A DNA stretch of 64,000 bases from Mesorhizobium plurifarium (GTDB lineage: Bacteria > Pseudomonadota > Alphaproteobacteria > Rhizobiales > Rhizobiaceae), in the NCBI GenBank assembly GCA_000824785.1, contig CCNB01000012.1, positions 286,983 through 350,982 on the forward strand, in the 5' to 3' direction. The translations under genes and the position numbers were made by a program. Below, one piece after another: positions 1 through 8,889 of the stretch. How positions within the stretch are numbered: position 1 is the first letter of the stretch; each line of letters starts with the position of its first letter. The notes below the pieces were generated by a model. That model had not been told where the DNA came from, did not search any database, and was given only the letters and a program-made list of their open reading frames with translations.

Positions 1-1
1 C

Positions 2-637
2 TTTCATGACGACGGTCGCGTGGGCGAACGCATCACGCCGACGGGAGCGGCGATCCTGCGCTATCTCTCTCCCTCGACCAGTATCGGCTCCTCCCCCCAT
101 GTGCTCGATCGCACCGGCATCGGCTTTGGCACGCGGCGCCTCCCCGGCATGAGCAATGTGCTTCGCGTTCTGGCCTTCACGGCTGAAGCCGCCGTGCAGG
201 AACGGGTGGGTGTCATCCAGTTCGAAATCGACGACCAGACGGCCGAGGAATTGGCGGCGGGCCTTGATCAAATTCGTGCAGCCGAAGGCGTCATTGATGT
301 GACCCAGTCGCCGGTCTTCGGCAAGAAAGGTCGGATGATGGCCTCAGTTCAGGTTCTCACACGGCTGGATGCGATCGAGGCAATCGGTGAGCTGTGCTTC
401 CGACAGACCACGACACTTGGCCTACGCAGCCGCACGGAGGCGCGCACCATCCTGCCGCGGCAGGCAGTCACGACCAGCGATGGGATGAGGGTGAAGCTAG
501 CCGATCGCCCCGGCGGGCCGACTGCCAAGGCAGAGATGGATGACGTGGAAGCCTTTCGCCAGAGTCACAAAGCCCGGTCTGAGTTGCGCCGCAGCGCGGA
601 GGCAGAGGCGCTGGAGAAAAGACATGACCACCACTGA
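2..637 (+). CDS. larC: Nickel-pincer cofactor biosynthesis protein LarC, C-terminal part
   Basis: The reading frame is open from the window edge, so the 5' end is missing; 211 residues are visible. LarC is the nickel insertase that completes the nickel pincer nucleotide cofactor of lactate racemase-type enzymes. The visible part matches the LarC/DUF111 C-terminal region: a DDGR segment followed by GERITPTGAAIL near the start, then GIGFGTRR and a ferredoxin-like fold segment ending in an acidic tail. The stop overlaps the larE start by 14 bases, so translation is probably coupled. The neighbours larE, larB and a nickel permease support the call. No larA target enzyme is visible; it could lie upstream of the window. 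Confidence 0.9.
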   Translation, partial: FHDDGRVGERITPTGAAILRYLSPSTSIGSSPHVLDRTGIGFGTRRLPGMSNVLRVLAFTAEAAVQERVGVIQFEIDDQTAEELAAGLDQIRAAEGVIDVTQSPVFGKKGRMMASVQVLTRLDAIEAIGELCFRQTTTLGLRSRTEARTILPRQAVTTSDGMRVKLADRPGGPTAKAEMDDVEAFRQSHKARSELRRSAEAEALEKRHDHH

Positions 638-1430
638 AGCCTTCTTGCGCCGTCTCGACGCGGTGTTCGACAGCGCCCGTCCCGCGGCTGTGGCCATCTC
701 CGGCGGCGTCGACAGCATGACCCTGGCTTTCGTGGCGCACCTTAGGTTGGGCGCAGACCTGACCATGTTCCACGCCGCCTCGGCCGCGGTCCCGGTCAGC
801 GCGACCGAACGGGTCAGGGACTATGCGGCGCGCCATGGTTGGAACCTTCGGGTCATCGACGCTGGCGAATTTGCCGACGAACGCTATCTCGCCAATCCTT
901 CCAATCGCTGCTTCTTTTGCAAATCGAATCTCTACGGCACGCTGTCGTCCCTCTCGAAAGCGCAGCTCTTTTCGGGCACGAATACAGACGATCTGGGCGA
1001 CTGGCGGCCCGGTCTCAAGGCAGCCGAGGCCAATAGCGTACGCCACCCCTTTGTCGAGGCCGGCATGTCCAAGGCCGACGTGAGGGCGATGGCGGCAGCG
1101 CATGGCTTGAACGACCTCGCCAAATTGCCGTCGGCCCCTTGCCTCTCGAGCCGCATCGAGACGGCTCTCAAGATCGATCCGCAAATGCTGCGCGCTGTAG
1201 ATCGGGTCGAGACGCTGATCCGGGACGAGCTTTCGCCTAACACTGTTCGGTGCCGCGTTCGGCACACAGGCGTCGTTGTCGAACTGGATGAGCCTACCTT
1301 GTCGCGTCTCTCCGACGACGGCCGGTTAGAGCTGGCCCGCAAAATCTCTGAGGCTTTCGACGGACCGCGGCTCGTCCATTTCGAGGCCTACGTCCGGGGC
1401 AGCGCCTTCTTGCGGGAACAAAGCGCATGA
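624..1430 (+). CDS. larE: Pyridinium-3,5-biscarboxylate mononucleotide sulfur synthase LarE
   Basis: 268 residues. LarE is an ATP-dependent PP-loop enzyme that adds sulfur to the carboxylated pyridinium mononucleotide during nickel-pincer cofactor synthesis. The PP-loop SGGVDS lies at residues 26-31, a CFFC pair at 96-99, and a PCLSSR motif with Cys173 near the position of the sacrificial cysteine in known LarE proteins. Two further cysteines (C96, C99) also leave open a cluster-type sulfur transfer as in some LarE homologues. I chose the ATG at 624 because it follows a purine-rich GGAGAAAAG and overlaps larC only slightly; a longer upstream frame would run deep into larC. The stop overlaps larB as ATGA. 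Confidence 0.92.
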   Translation: MTTTEAFLRRLDAVFDSARPAAVAISGGVDSMTLAFVAHLRLGADLTMFHAASAAVPVSATERVRDYAARHGWNLRVIDAGEFADERYLANPSNRCFFCKSNLYGTLSSLSKAQLFSGTNTDDLGDWRPGLKAAEANSVRHPFVEAGMSKADVRAMAAAHGLNDLAKLPSAPCLSSRIETALKIDPQMLRAVDRVETLIRDELSPNTVRCRVRHTGVVVELDEPTLSRLSDDGRLELARKISEAFDGPRLVHFEAYVRGSAFLREQSA

Positions 1431-2104
1431 ACGAACAGATTAGATTGGACTTTCAGCGTCCTGAGCGGCTGGATTTCGATGAGGCCATTCTTTGCGCTCG
1501 TAAGTCCGATCCCCAGCTTACCGTAATCATGGACCGGGTGTTGGCGCATGGCGCGCGGTGCCTGATGACCCGCCTCGAACCCGATGTCTTCGCCCGCATG
1601 GCGCCCACTTATCGCGAAAGGCTGGATTACGATCCCGTCTCGAGGACGGCTTACCTGAACTGGACCCCTGCTGGCGAACTGGAACTGCCTCGGATCGCGG
1701 TGGTGTCGGCTGGCAGCTCGGACATGCCGCAGGCGGCCGAAGTCACGCGAACGCTCACCTATCTCGGCGCCGCGACGAAGCAATTCATCGACGTCGGCGT
1801 GGCCGGCCTGTGGCGCTTGTTGGACAGTGTCGACGAATTGCGGACCTTTCCGGTCATTGTGGCGGTCGCCGGAATGGATGGCGCCCTTCCAAGCGTGCTT
1901 GGTGGGCTCGTGCCCGGCGTGATCATCTGCCTGCCCACCTCGACCGGATATGGGGTTTCGAACGGAGGAGAAACCGCCCTCCACGCAGCCCTTGCTTCCT
2001 GCGCCCCGGGGCTGACGGTCGTGAACATCGACAATGGGTACGGCGCTGCGTGTGCCGCATTCCGCACCCTGAACATGATCCGACAGGCGGCAGCCAACGG
2101 CTGA
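1427..2104 (+). CDS. larB: Nickel-pincer cofactor biosynthesis protein LarB
   Basis: 225 residues. LarB carboxylates and hydrolyses nicotinic acid adenine dinucleotide, the first step of nickel-pincer nucleotide synthesis. The C-terminal two thirds carry the PurE-like AIR-carboxylase fold signature: an SAGSSDMPQAAE segment near residue 93, AGMDGALPSVLGG near 145 and STGYGVSNGG near 168, as in LarB proteins. The ATGA overlap with larE supports translational coupling. It lies between larE and a nickel permease. Family assignment is firm; the racemase or epimerase that uses the cofactor is unknown. Confidence 0.92.
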   Translation: MNEQIRLDFQRPERLDFDEAILCARKSDPQLTVIMDRVLAHGARCLMTRLEPDVFARMAPTYRERLDYDPVSRTAYLNWTPAGELELPRIAVVSAGSSDMPQAAEVTRTLTYLGAATKQFIDVGVAGLWRLLDSVDELRTFPVIVAVAGMDGALPSVLGGLVPGVIICLPTSTGYGVSNGGETALHAALASCAPGLTVVNIDNGYGAACAAFRTLNMIRQAAANG

Positions 2105-2165
2105 CGAAAGGTTGGCTGTCGCCAAGCCAAAAATGAAATCGCCTTGGAGTGCAGGGGACCTTCGC

Positions 2166-3404
2166 ATGCGCAATCCCTTCGACGACAAACCGATTCGCGC
2201 CAAGATAAAAATTGGTGTTGTCTATGGGCTTCTGATCATCGCGAATGTCTTGGCGTGGATCTGGGCCTGGAGTCTTTTCGACGATCGGCCCACCCTGCTC
2301 GGCATGGCCACCGTCGCCTACATGCTCGGTCTTCGGCATGCGTTTGATGCCGACCACATTGGGGCAATCGACAATGTCGTGCGCAAGCTCACGCAGGAGG
2401 GCAAACACCCATTTTCGGTCGGCTTCTTCTTTTCGCTCGGCCACTCCAGCATCGTCGTTCTGGGATCATTGGCCATCGCGGCTACCGCCATTGCGATGCA
2501 GAACCAACTTCACGTCTTGCAGCACGTCGGCAGCGTCATAGGGACGTCGGTTTCCGCGCTGTTCCTGCTGGTGATCGGCTTTGCCAACTTGTTTATCCTG
2601 AGAGGCGTTTGGGCGGCATTCTCGCGAGCGCGTCGTGGCGAGATGATCTTCGACGAGGACGTTGATGCGTTGCTGGCACGGCGCGGCTTGCTGGCGCGGG
2701 TATTTCACCGGACATTCAAGGTCGTCTCACGTTCGTGGCACATGTATCCGATTGGGTTTCTGTTCGGCCTCGGATACGACACCGCCACGGAAATTGCCCT
2801 GCTCGGTATTTCTGCAACACAGGCCACTCAAAGCTTGCCGGTCTCAATCCTTGTTTTCCCGGCCCTATTTACAGCCGCCATGTCACTAATGGACACGACG
2901 GATAGCGTGCTGATGACGCGTGCCTACGGCTGGGCTCTCGTCAACCCCATCCACAAGCTTTGGTACAACTTGACGATCACGACCACCTCCGGAGTTGTCG
3001 CGATATTCATCGGCGGTCTGGAGGGTCTCGGCTTGATCTTGGACAGATACCGTCTGCAGGGCGGTCTATGGGACATCGTGACGATTTTTGACGAAAATCT
3101 CGCGAGCTTCGGCCTCGCCATGGTGTTCCTTTTCGTCGCAAGCTGGATCATTTCGACGGCGATCTATCGGGCGAAAGGCTGCGATCAGGCCCAGGTGAAT
3201 GCGCCCGAGCAGCGGCGCGGCCGAACGCTGACGCACTCGACAGCTCTGCGGAACGCTTTTACTGCTCATGGGGAAAGCCCGACACGACCGCGTCCTCGTT
3301 CAGACCTCTGCCAACCGACCACATTCCGGGAGCTTCCGCATGACCGAGACTCAGTCGCCAATCAGCCGCTTTCCCGTCCCGACGCTCTCCGAGATGCCCG
3401 ATGA
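2166..3404 (+). CDS. NiCoT-family nickel/cobalt permease
   Basis: About 412 residues of integral membrane protein with roughly eight hydrophobic segments. The NiCoT signature RHAFDADHIGAIDN, holding the metal-selecting HX4DH element, lies in the second segment, and LGYDTATE further on is the second family motif. Next to larCEB its likely job is to supply Ni2+ for the cofactor. The ATG at 2166 was chosen; in-frame ATG 2133 and TTG 2112 are alternatives. The last ~70 residues after the final membrane segment are hydrophilic, Arg- and Pro-rich, and run 65 bases into the next gene. That is longer than usual for the family and suggests a lost original stop or a 3' frameshift. Confidence 0.88.
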   Translation: MRNPFDDKPIRAKIKIGVVYGLLIIANVLAWIWAWSLFDDRPTLLGMATVAYMLGLRHAFDADHIGAIDNVVRKLTQEGKHPFSVGFFFSLGHSSIVVLGSLAIAATAIAMQNQLHVLQHVGSVIGTSVSALFLLVIGFANLFILRGVWAAFSRARRGEMIFDEDVDALLARRGLLARVFHRTFKVVSRSWHMYPIGFLFGLGYDTATEIALLGISATQATQSLPVSILVFPALFTAAMSLMDTTDSVLMTRAYGWALVNPIHKLWYNLTITTTSGVVAIFIGGLEGLGLILDRYRLQGGLWDIVTIFDENLASFGLAMVFLFVASWIISTAIYRAKGCDQAQVNAPEQRRGRTLTHSTALRNAFTAHGESPTRPRPRSDLCQPTTFRELPHDRDSVANQPLSRPDALRDAR

Positions 3405-3915
3405 CATCCGCGAGCGCATTCTCGCCGTGCAGGAGAAGTCCGGCTTCGTTCCCAACGTTTTCCTCGTCCTCGCGCATCGTCCCGACGAGTTCCGGGCCTT
3501 CTTCGCCTATCATGATGCGCTCATGGACAAGCCCGGCAACCTCAGCAAGGCAGAGCGCGAGATGATCGTCGTGGCCACCAGCAATCTGAACCACTGCCAA
3601 TATTGCGTCGTCGCCCATGGAGCGATCCTACGCGTACGGTCAAAAAACCCGTTGATCGCCGACCAAGTGGCAGTCAATTATCGGAAGGCCGACATCACTG
3701 AGCGCCAGAAGGCTATGCTCGACTTCGCGGTCATGGTCTCGGCCGAGGCTTACAAGGTGGGCGAGCGCGATTTGGAAACCCTGAGATCGCACGGCTTTAC
3801 CGAAGAAGATGCCTGGGACATTGCGGCCATATCGGCATTCTTCGGAATGTCGAACCGGCTTGCCAACGTCACGAGCATGCGGCCCAACGACGAGTTCTAC
3901 GCCTTGGGCCGTTGA
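3340..3915 (+). CDS. Carboxymuconolactone decarboxylase / AhpD-like peroxidase-related protein
   Basis: 191 residues. The central NHCQYCVVAHGAIL carries the CxxC...H arrangement of AhpD-like peroxidase-related enzymes, preceded by the acidic LSKAEREMI helix. Such proteins act as thiol-dependent peroxidases or alkylhydroperoxidases, usually as trimers or hexamers in the cytoplasm; the substrate here is unknown. I chose ATG 3340 because family members start with a short linker before FPVPTLSEMP; the frame is open further upstream but that part lies inside the nickel permease. It overlaps the permease 3' end, so it may be cotranscribed with the lar genes. No functional tie to the cofactor pathway is evident. 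Confidence 0.82.
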   Translation: MTETQSPISRFPVPTLSEMPDDIRERILAVQEKSGFVPNVFLVLAHRPDEFRAFFAYHDALMDKPGNLSKAEREMIVVATSNLNHCQYCVVAHGAILRVRSKNPLIADQVAVNYRKADITERQKAMLDFAVMVSAEAYKVGERDLETLRSHGFTEEDAWDIAAISAFFGMSNRLANVTSMRPNDEFYALGR

Positions 3916-4604
3916 CTGCTAGTTGCCGTGTCCGAGGCGCATATGCCGTTGGTTCATTAATTTAGCACACTAACGTGTCTGCACTCTTCGTCTTCTCAAC
4001 AATTACGAAGGGCCGAAGCTGTTGTCGCAAAACTTCCGACTAAGCAAGGCGGCAGCGCCGCGCCTGAGATTCGCAAAGTCGCCAAGGCAGTCAACGGATC
4101 GATCGCGATCTTCAGGTCCCTGCAGGATTCGCGATGGCAACCGAGGGGAATGCGTGGGTGAGTTCCGTGGGATGGGTGGGTTGTCCGGATCTCCGATACG
4201 CCGCTACAGGGATCGGGGGTGGCGAGCCCTCTGGCTCGATCACGCGCGCTATCTAAGATACAATGGCAAGGGACTGACAGGTCCTAGTTGGTATTTCTGT
4301 TGGTAGCAGCTCCGGTTGACCTTCCGTAAGCATCTGAAAGCAAAATAGGATTTTGTTTACTTGGATTCCGCCTCTGGGCACCATCCCCACAGTTCCTTCC
4401 GCCGAAGCCTCTACGCTTCAGTCTCCGCAAATGGCTGAATTTGCCTACTTTTTCGGCGCGCAAGTCCGGCTGGGCAAATTTTATCGCGTTTCTCTAGGCG
4501 GCTATCCTGTCATTCTCGCGGATGCCCGCCGAGCGCGCGATGAAGCAAACGCCTCCTCAAGACCCCTCACAACGTTCGATTTTCGACGCGCGGCACGGTC
4601 GTGG
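3916..4604. other. Intergenic stretch with no recognisable gene
   Basis: About 690 bases between the convergent ends of the lar-side operon (+) and the NorD-like gene (-). Local composition is more AT-rich than the flanks around 3940-4020 and 4290-4380. Short open frames exist (for example 4022-4306 +), but none has a recognisable domain or a convincing ribosome-binding site. I found no clear terminator hairpin and no insertion-sequence ends. It may be a decayed gene or recombination scar. Confidence 0.5.
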
Positions 4605-6845
4605 TCATCTTCCGAGCGCCAGGTACAGCTTGGGCAGCAGGTCGGTCAGTCGGTCGATCGTGGCGATGCTGAAGGCGTTCTTCTGGCCAAAGATGCGGCC
4701 CAGATAGGATTCGGCGTTGGAATCCAGCCCGACACAGAATGTGTTGACGCCAAGACGGCTGAGACCTTGTACCGCTTTGCGCGCATCTTCGACCAAATAG
4801 CGACGGTCCTCGACATCAATGTCCGATGGCTCGCCATCGCTGACGACGAGAAGCAGTCGCCTGTAGCTGCGTTGTGTCGCGAGGTCGGCGCCAGCGTGCC
4901 GGATGGCGGCGCCGAGCCTGGTCGAGAAGCTGCCTTGCAGCCCCGCCAGCCGCGCCTCGACCAAGCTGTCATAGGGCTGGCTGAAATCCTTGATCCGTGT
5001 ATAGCGCACGTCCTCGCGACGATCGGAGCAGAATGCGGCGATCGCGAAGGGATCGTCGAGACCGGACATGGCCTGCGACAGCAGCGCCGCGGCCTGGCGC
5101 TCGATGTCGAGCACGGTCCGGCGCCCGTTGGCGACGCGATCGTTGGTCGATTGCGAAACGTCCAGCAAAAGCAGCACCGACAGGTCACGGCTGCGCCGCT
5201 CGTAGCGGCCATGGATGCGCGGGCTCGGCGTCTCCCCGATCCGACGCGCGATCACTGCATCGATGCAGGCGTCGATGTCGAGGAATTCGCCCTCCGATTG
5301 CCGCCGCAGGCGTTCAGCACGGCTGACCCTGGCCGAACGAATCAACGCGGTGACCCTATCGGCAAGGTCGCCGCGCTTCTCGCGCAGCCGCGCCACCTGC
5401 GCGGCCGTTGCCGCATTTGCGGGATATTCCTTGACTGACACCCAGTCCGGCTGTTCGCGGCCGGTCACGTAGTCGAACTCGCCATAGCGCGCCACCAGCA
5501 CGCCTTCCATGCTCAAAGGTTCGATCTGCACGCGTCCCGCCTCGCCGTCCGGCCTGCTCTCCTGCTCAATGCGGTCGGGGCGCTCGTGGTTCTCCTCTTG
5601 CCGGATGCGCGCCGACGATAGGACCTGTTCGGCATCCTCGGCCTGGCTGTCGTTATCGCCGAAATCCCAAAGACCGAGATTGTCGTCGCGATACGGCGGC
5701 TGCACGACATAGTTCCTGGGGTCGAACTGGATCCGCATCTGGCCGAGATCGTTGCCAAGCAGGTTGCCGATCCGCCGGCTGAGCTGCTGGTCATGCGGAT
5801 CTTCCCGTAAAAAGGCCTCGCGCGCCTTGGCGATCCACGGGTTCGGATCCTCGTAGGATGGATCGGCGAGCGCGCGCGCCAGCCGCGCGAAAAGCGCCGG
5901 CGCCGTGACGGCGCTCGATGGCTGCACGGTGTGAAAAGGCAGGAACAGTCGCGCAAGCCCGGGCAGTTCACGCATTGCGAGCTGCTCGACGCGAGCGTCC
6001 TCGATCAGCGATACCAGCGCGATCTGTGCCGGTTTGAGGCCGCCGACGGGAAAGCGTTCGCGCGTGAAGCGCAGATGAGCGCCGATATGGGCGACCGCCG
6101 CGCGGTAAAGGCGCTCGGCATCGGCGGACTGGAAGCCGGGGAAGGATGAGGGCAGGCGGACCACGCTGCCGTCGAAGCCGGCGCGCCGTCGCGTCTGCTC
6201 GTGCGCGTTGGAAGGCGTCTCGCGGAGTGGCGGGCTGTCGCCCCACAGCGCCGTGAGAAAGGGCCTGAGCTTTGCTTCCATGTCGGCAAAGCCGATCTGG
6301 CCGCTGGCCCGCTGCAGCCATCGGATGGCGGAGGGGTCGTCAAGCCGAAAGAAACGCAGGCGTCTTTCCCGATCTCCTTCGGCCATACGTATGCCGATGC
6401 GGGTCCATGATTCCAGGCCCTCCAACCCGACCTGGAGCAGCAACTGAGGCATATGGGCGAACAAGATCGCCAACGATTCCGGCGCGCTGTTGCTGACATA
6501 TTCCACGAGCAGCAGCCAGCGGGGAAAGCCGTCCCGCCCGACAGTCTCGGCGGCGGCGAGCGCCTGTTCGGGCAGCAGCGCCGCCGCGGCTCGCCCCGCG
6601 CGGATGGCAACGCCCGAGACGACGCCGGCGAGATCGACGGCCGTCTGCGGCGAGACCAGGCGCGCGATTTGGGGCGACAAGCGGACATAGGCGTCAGTGA
6701 CCCCCTCGCCATAGCCCGCCCCGGACAGGCGCCGGCAGGCGCGTATCCAGGCCTGATGAAGATCGCCGGGGAACGCGTCAGCCGATTGCCGTTGCAAGAT
6801 TTCCTCATCGGTCGCGCGGTGCCGCGCCGGTGTTTGCACGGCCAT
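4605..6845 (-). CDS. NorD/CbbO-like von Willebrand factor A domain protein
   Basis: 746 residues. The C-terminal ~190 residues form a VWA domain with the MIDAS motif DVSQS and a VVSDGEPSDID segment. The N-terminal part is a helical region typical of NorD/CbbO. These proteins pair with a CbbQ/NorQ AAA+ ATPase to remodel or activate a client enzyme, for example Rubisco or nitric oxide reductase. The start at 6845 (MAVQTPARHR) sits five bases downstream of the CbbQ-like stop; an upstream open frame is only the shadow of that gene. It is the last gene of the amide operon. No Rubisco or NO reductase gene is in the window, so the client is unknown; the amidase operon is the nearest candidate. Confidence 0.85.
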   Translation of the reverse strand: MAVQTPARHRATDEEILQRQSADAFPGDLHQAWIRACRRLSGAGYGEGVTDAYVRLSPQIARLVSPQTAVDLAGVVSGVAIRAGRAAAALLPEQALAAAETVGRDGFPRWLLLVEYVSNSAPESLAILFAHMPQLLLQVGLEGLESWTRIGIRMAEGDRERRLRFFRLDDPSAIRWLQRASGQIGFADMEAKLRPFLTALWGDSPPLRETPSNAHEQTRRRAGFDGSVVRLPSSFPGFQSADAERLYRAAVAHIGAHLRFTRERFPVGGLKPAQIALVSLIEDARVEQLAMRELPGLARLFLPFHTVQPSSAVTAPALFARLARALADPSYEDPNPWIAKAREAFLREDPHDQQLSRRIGNLLGNDLGQMRIQFDPRNYVVQPPYRDDNLGLWDFGDNDSQAEDAEQVLSSARIRQEENHERPDRIEQESRPDGEAGRVQIEPLSMEGVLVARYGEFDYVTGREQPDWVSVKEYPANAATAAQVARLREKRGDLADRVTALIRSARVSRAERLRRQSEGEFLDIDACIDAVIARRIGETPSPRIHGRYERRSRDLSVLLLLDVSQSTNDRVANGRRTVLDIERQAAALLSQAMSGLDDPFAIAAFCSDRREDVRYTRIKDFSQPYDSLVEARLAGLQGSFSTRLGAAIRHAGADLATQRSYRRLLLVVSDGEPSDIDVEDRRYLVEDARKAVQGLSRLGVNTFCVGLDSNAESYLGRIFGQKNAFSIATIDRLTDLLPKLYLALGR

Positions 6846-6850
6846 GACGC

Positions 6851-7684
6851 TCAAATGCAGGCGGAGACGGCGGACTTCAGCGCGTCGCGCATGTCGGGGT
6901 CGTCGGTGATCGGCAGCACCAGGGCGACTTCGCAGGCCTCGTCGATCGGAATGCCGCGGCGGGCGAGCAGACCGGCGTTGATCAGCATGCGGGTCGAAGC
7001 GCCTTCCTCCAGTCCGTGTCCCTTCAGGTTGCGGGCGCGATGGCCGATCCGAACCAAGGTCTGCGCCAGCGGCCGATCGACGCCGGCCTCGTTCGCGACG
7101 ATCTCGGTCTCGACCGCTTCCTCGGGATAGGAGAAGGCTATGGCGACAAAGCGCTGTTTGGTCGATTCCTTGAGGTCTTTCAGCACGCTCTGGTAACCGG
7201 GATTGTAGGAGATGACGAGGTGGAAGTCCGGGTGTGCCTTGAGCACCTCGTTCTTCTTCTCCAGCGGGAGGATGCGGCGGTCGTCCGTCAGCGAGTGGAT
7301 GACGACCGTGGTGTCCTGACGGGCCTCGACGATCTCGTCGAGATAGCAGATGGCGCCGGAGCGGACGGCGAGCGTCAGCGGTCCGTCGTGCCAGACCGTG
7401 CCGTCGGCATCGAGCATGTAGCGACCGACGAGATCGGAGGCGGTCATGTCCTCGTGGCACGAGACGGTGATCAGCGGCCGGCCGAGCCGCCATGCCATGT
7501 GGTCGACGAAACGCGTCTTGCCGCAGCCCGTCGGACCTTTGAGCATAACCGGCATGCGCGATGCGAAGGCGGCTTCGAATAGGGCGACTTCATTGCCGAC
7601 GGGCCGGAAGTAAGGCTCGGAAACGATGCGGAAATCCCCCAACGCATCGCCTTCTACCGCGGCGGATCCGATCCCTCGATCCAT
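6851..7684 (-). CDS. CbbQ/NirQ/NorQ/GpvN-type MoxR AAA+ ATPase
   Basis: 277 residues. Walker A GPTGCGKT lies near residues 50-57, Walker B AICYLDEI near 115, and a CbbQ C-terminal domain follows. MoxR-family ATPases of this type work with a VWA partner, here the adjacent NorD-like gene, as a chaperone that activates a metalloenzyme or remodels a complex. The ATG at 7684 was chosen because GGAG stands six bases before it; an in-frame start at 7735 lacks this. It follows amiE after a gap containing an 11-bp stem hairpin (7773-7801). Association with amiE recalls the ATPase AmiB of the Pseudomonas ami operon, but AmiB homology is not claimed. Confidence 0.88.
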   Translation of the reverse strand: MDRGIGSAAVEGDALGDFRIVSEPYFRPVGNEVALFEAAFASRMPVMLKGPTGCGKTRFVDHMAWRLGRPLITVSCHEDMTASDLVGRYMLDADGTVWHDGPLTLAVRSGAICYLDEIVEARQDTTVVIHSLTDDRRILPLEKKNEVLKAHPDFHLVISYNPGYQSVLKDLKESTKQRFVAIAFSYPEEAVETEIVANEAGVDRPLAQTLVRIGHRARNLKGHGLEEGASTRMLINAGLLARRGIPIDEACEVALVLPITDDPDMRDALKSAVSACI

Positions 7685-7772
7685 TTCAATCTCCAAACGC
7701 GTGGCACAAGTCCATGTCTTTGCGTATGCCGCCAAGATCGCTGCGCGCTTTTGGGCGGCATGCTCTCAAGGT

Positions 7773-7801
7773 GCGCCGCGGCCCCTCGCAGGCCGCGGCG
7801 C
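7773..7801 (-). terminator. Intergenic hairpin after amiE
   Basis: Perfect 11-bp GC stem (GCGCCGCGGCC paired with GGCCGCGGCGC) with a 7-base loop, in the gap between amiE and the CbbQ-like gene. There is no T-run, so it is more likely an mRNA-stabilising or attenuating stem-loop than a full terminator. Confidence 0.55.
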
Positions 7802-7818
7802 TTGGCGGCGACCACCGC

Positions 7819-8856
7819 TCAGCGATGGGCTGCCACCTTGTTGGGAATGCCTTCGATCGGGCTTTCCGGCGTGCCGACGGTCTGCCGGGTCAGCGCCTCG
7901 ACCTTCTCGCGCGTGCCTTCCGGATCGGTGATCCACTGCTTGTAGAAATTATATGGACACACAGCGTGCCCGCGCGTGTCGTCGCCGGAGTTGATGAGGC
8001 CGGTATAGCCACGGTGCAGCAGCTTGAAGAGATGGTTCTGCGACTGCATGTTGCGGCGCGCGTCGCGCAGCAGTGATGTCGAAAGCTGCGCGTACTGGAT
8101 GCCGTTTTCTTCCGTTCCGCATTCGCCAAGCGTGCGGCCATCGAAGCCGATAATCGAGGAATGGCCGAAATAGGAGTAGACGCCGTCGAAGCCGGACGCA
8201 TTGGAGACCGCGACATAGACGTTGTTGGCCCAGGCCATCGACTTCGAAATCAGGATCTGCTGTTCCTTGGCCGGATACATATAGCCCTGGCAGCGAATGA
8301 TCAGCTCGGCGCCGCGCATGGCGCAGTCGCGCCAGATTTCCGGGTAATTGCCGTCGTCGCAGATAATGAGGCTGATCTTCATCCCCTTCGGACCTTCGGA
8401 GACATAGGTGCAGTCGCCCGGATACCAGCCCTCGATCGGCACCCAGGGCATGATCTTGCGGTATTTCTGCACGATCTCACCCTTGTCGTTCATCAGGATG
8501 AGGGTGTTGTAGGGAGCTTTGTTGGGGTGCTCCTCATGGCGCTCGCCGGTCAGCGAGAAGACGCCCCAGACACGGGATTTCTTGCAGGCCTCGGAAAAGA
8601 TCTTGGTTTCCTCGCCAGGGATCGACGAGGCGGTCTCGTACATCTCCTTCTGGTCGTACATGATGCCGTGGGTGGAATATTCAGGGAAGATCACGAGGTC
8701 CATGCCGGGCAGACCGGCCTTCATCCCCTCGACCATCTTGGCAATGTTGCGGGCATTGGCGAGCACTTCGTCGCGCGTGTGCAGGCGTGGCATTTTGTAA
8801 TTGACGACGGCAACGCCGACGGTGTCGTTGCTGCTCGAAATATCGCCGTGATACAT
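7819..8856 (-). CDS. amiE: Aliphatic amidase AmiE
   Basis: 345 residues, the normal length for the enzyme. AmiE hydrolyses short aliphatic amides (acetamide, propionamide) to the carboxylic acid and ammonia in the cytoplasm. It begins [20 protein letters not shown], nearly the same as Pseudomonas AmiE. The nitrilase-superfamily catalytic triad is present: Glu59 in FPEYS, Lys134 in KYRKI and Cys166 in IICDDGNY. The start follows an AGGAGTAAG ribosome-binding site. It lies 33 bases after urtE, so it is read with the ABC transporter that probably imports its substrate. Control is expected through AmiC/AmiR (13887-15745). Formamidase AmiF is a close relative, but the N-terminus favours AmiE. Confidence 0.96.
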   Translation of the reverse strand: MYHGDISSSNDTVGVAVVNYKMPRLHTRDEVLANARNIAKMVEGMKAGLPGMDLVIFPEYSTHGIMYDQKEMYETASSIPGEETKIFSEACKKSRVWGVFSLTGERHEEHPNKAPYNTLILMNDKGEIVQKYRKIMPWVPIEGWYPGDCTYVSEGPKGMKISLIICDDGNYPEIWRDCAMRGAELIIRCQGYMYPAKEQQILISKSMAWANNVYVAVSNASGFDGVYSYFGHSSIIGFDGRTLGECGTEENGIQYAQLSTSLLRDARRNMQSQNHLFKLLHRGYTGLINSGDDTRGHAVCPYNFYKQWITDPEGTREKVEALTRQTVGTPESPIEGIPNKVAAHR

Positions 8857-8889
8857 GTCTTACTCCTCCTGGGGTTTGCCGGTGTCCAT

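Noticed and set aside
6846..7493. N-terminal extension of the NorD-like frame
   Set aside because: It is the shadow of the CbbQ-like gene in another frame: Arg/His-rich with no domain. The real start is at 6845.
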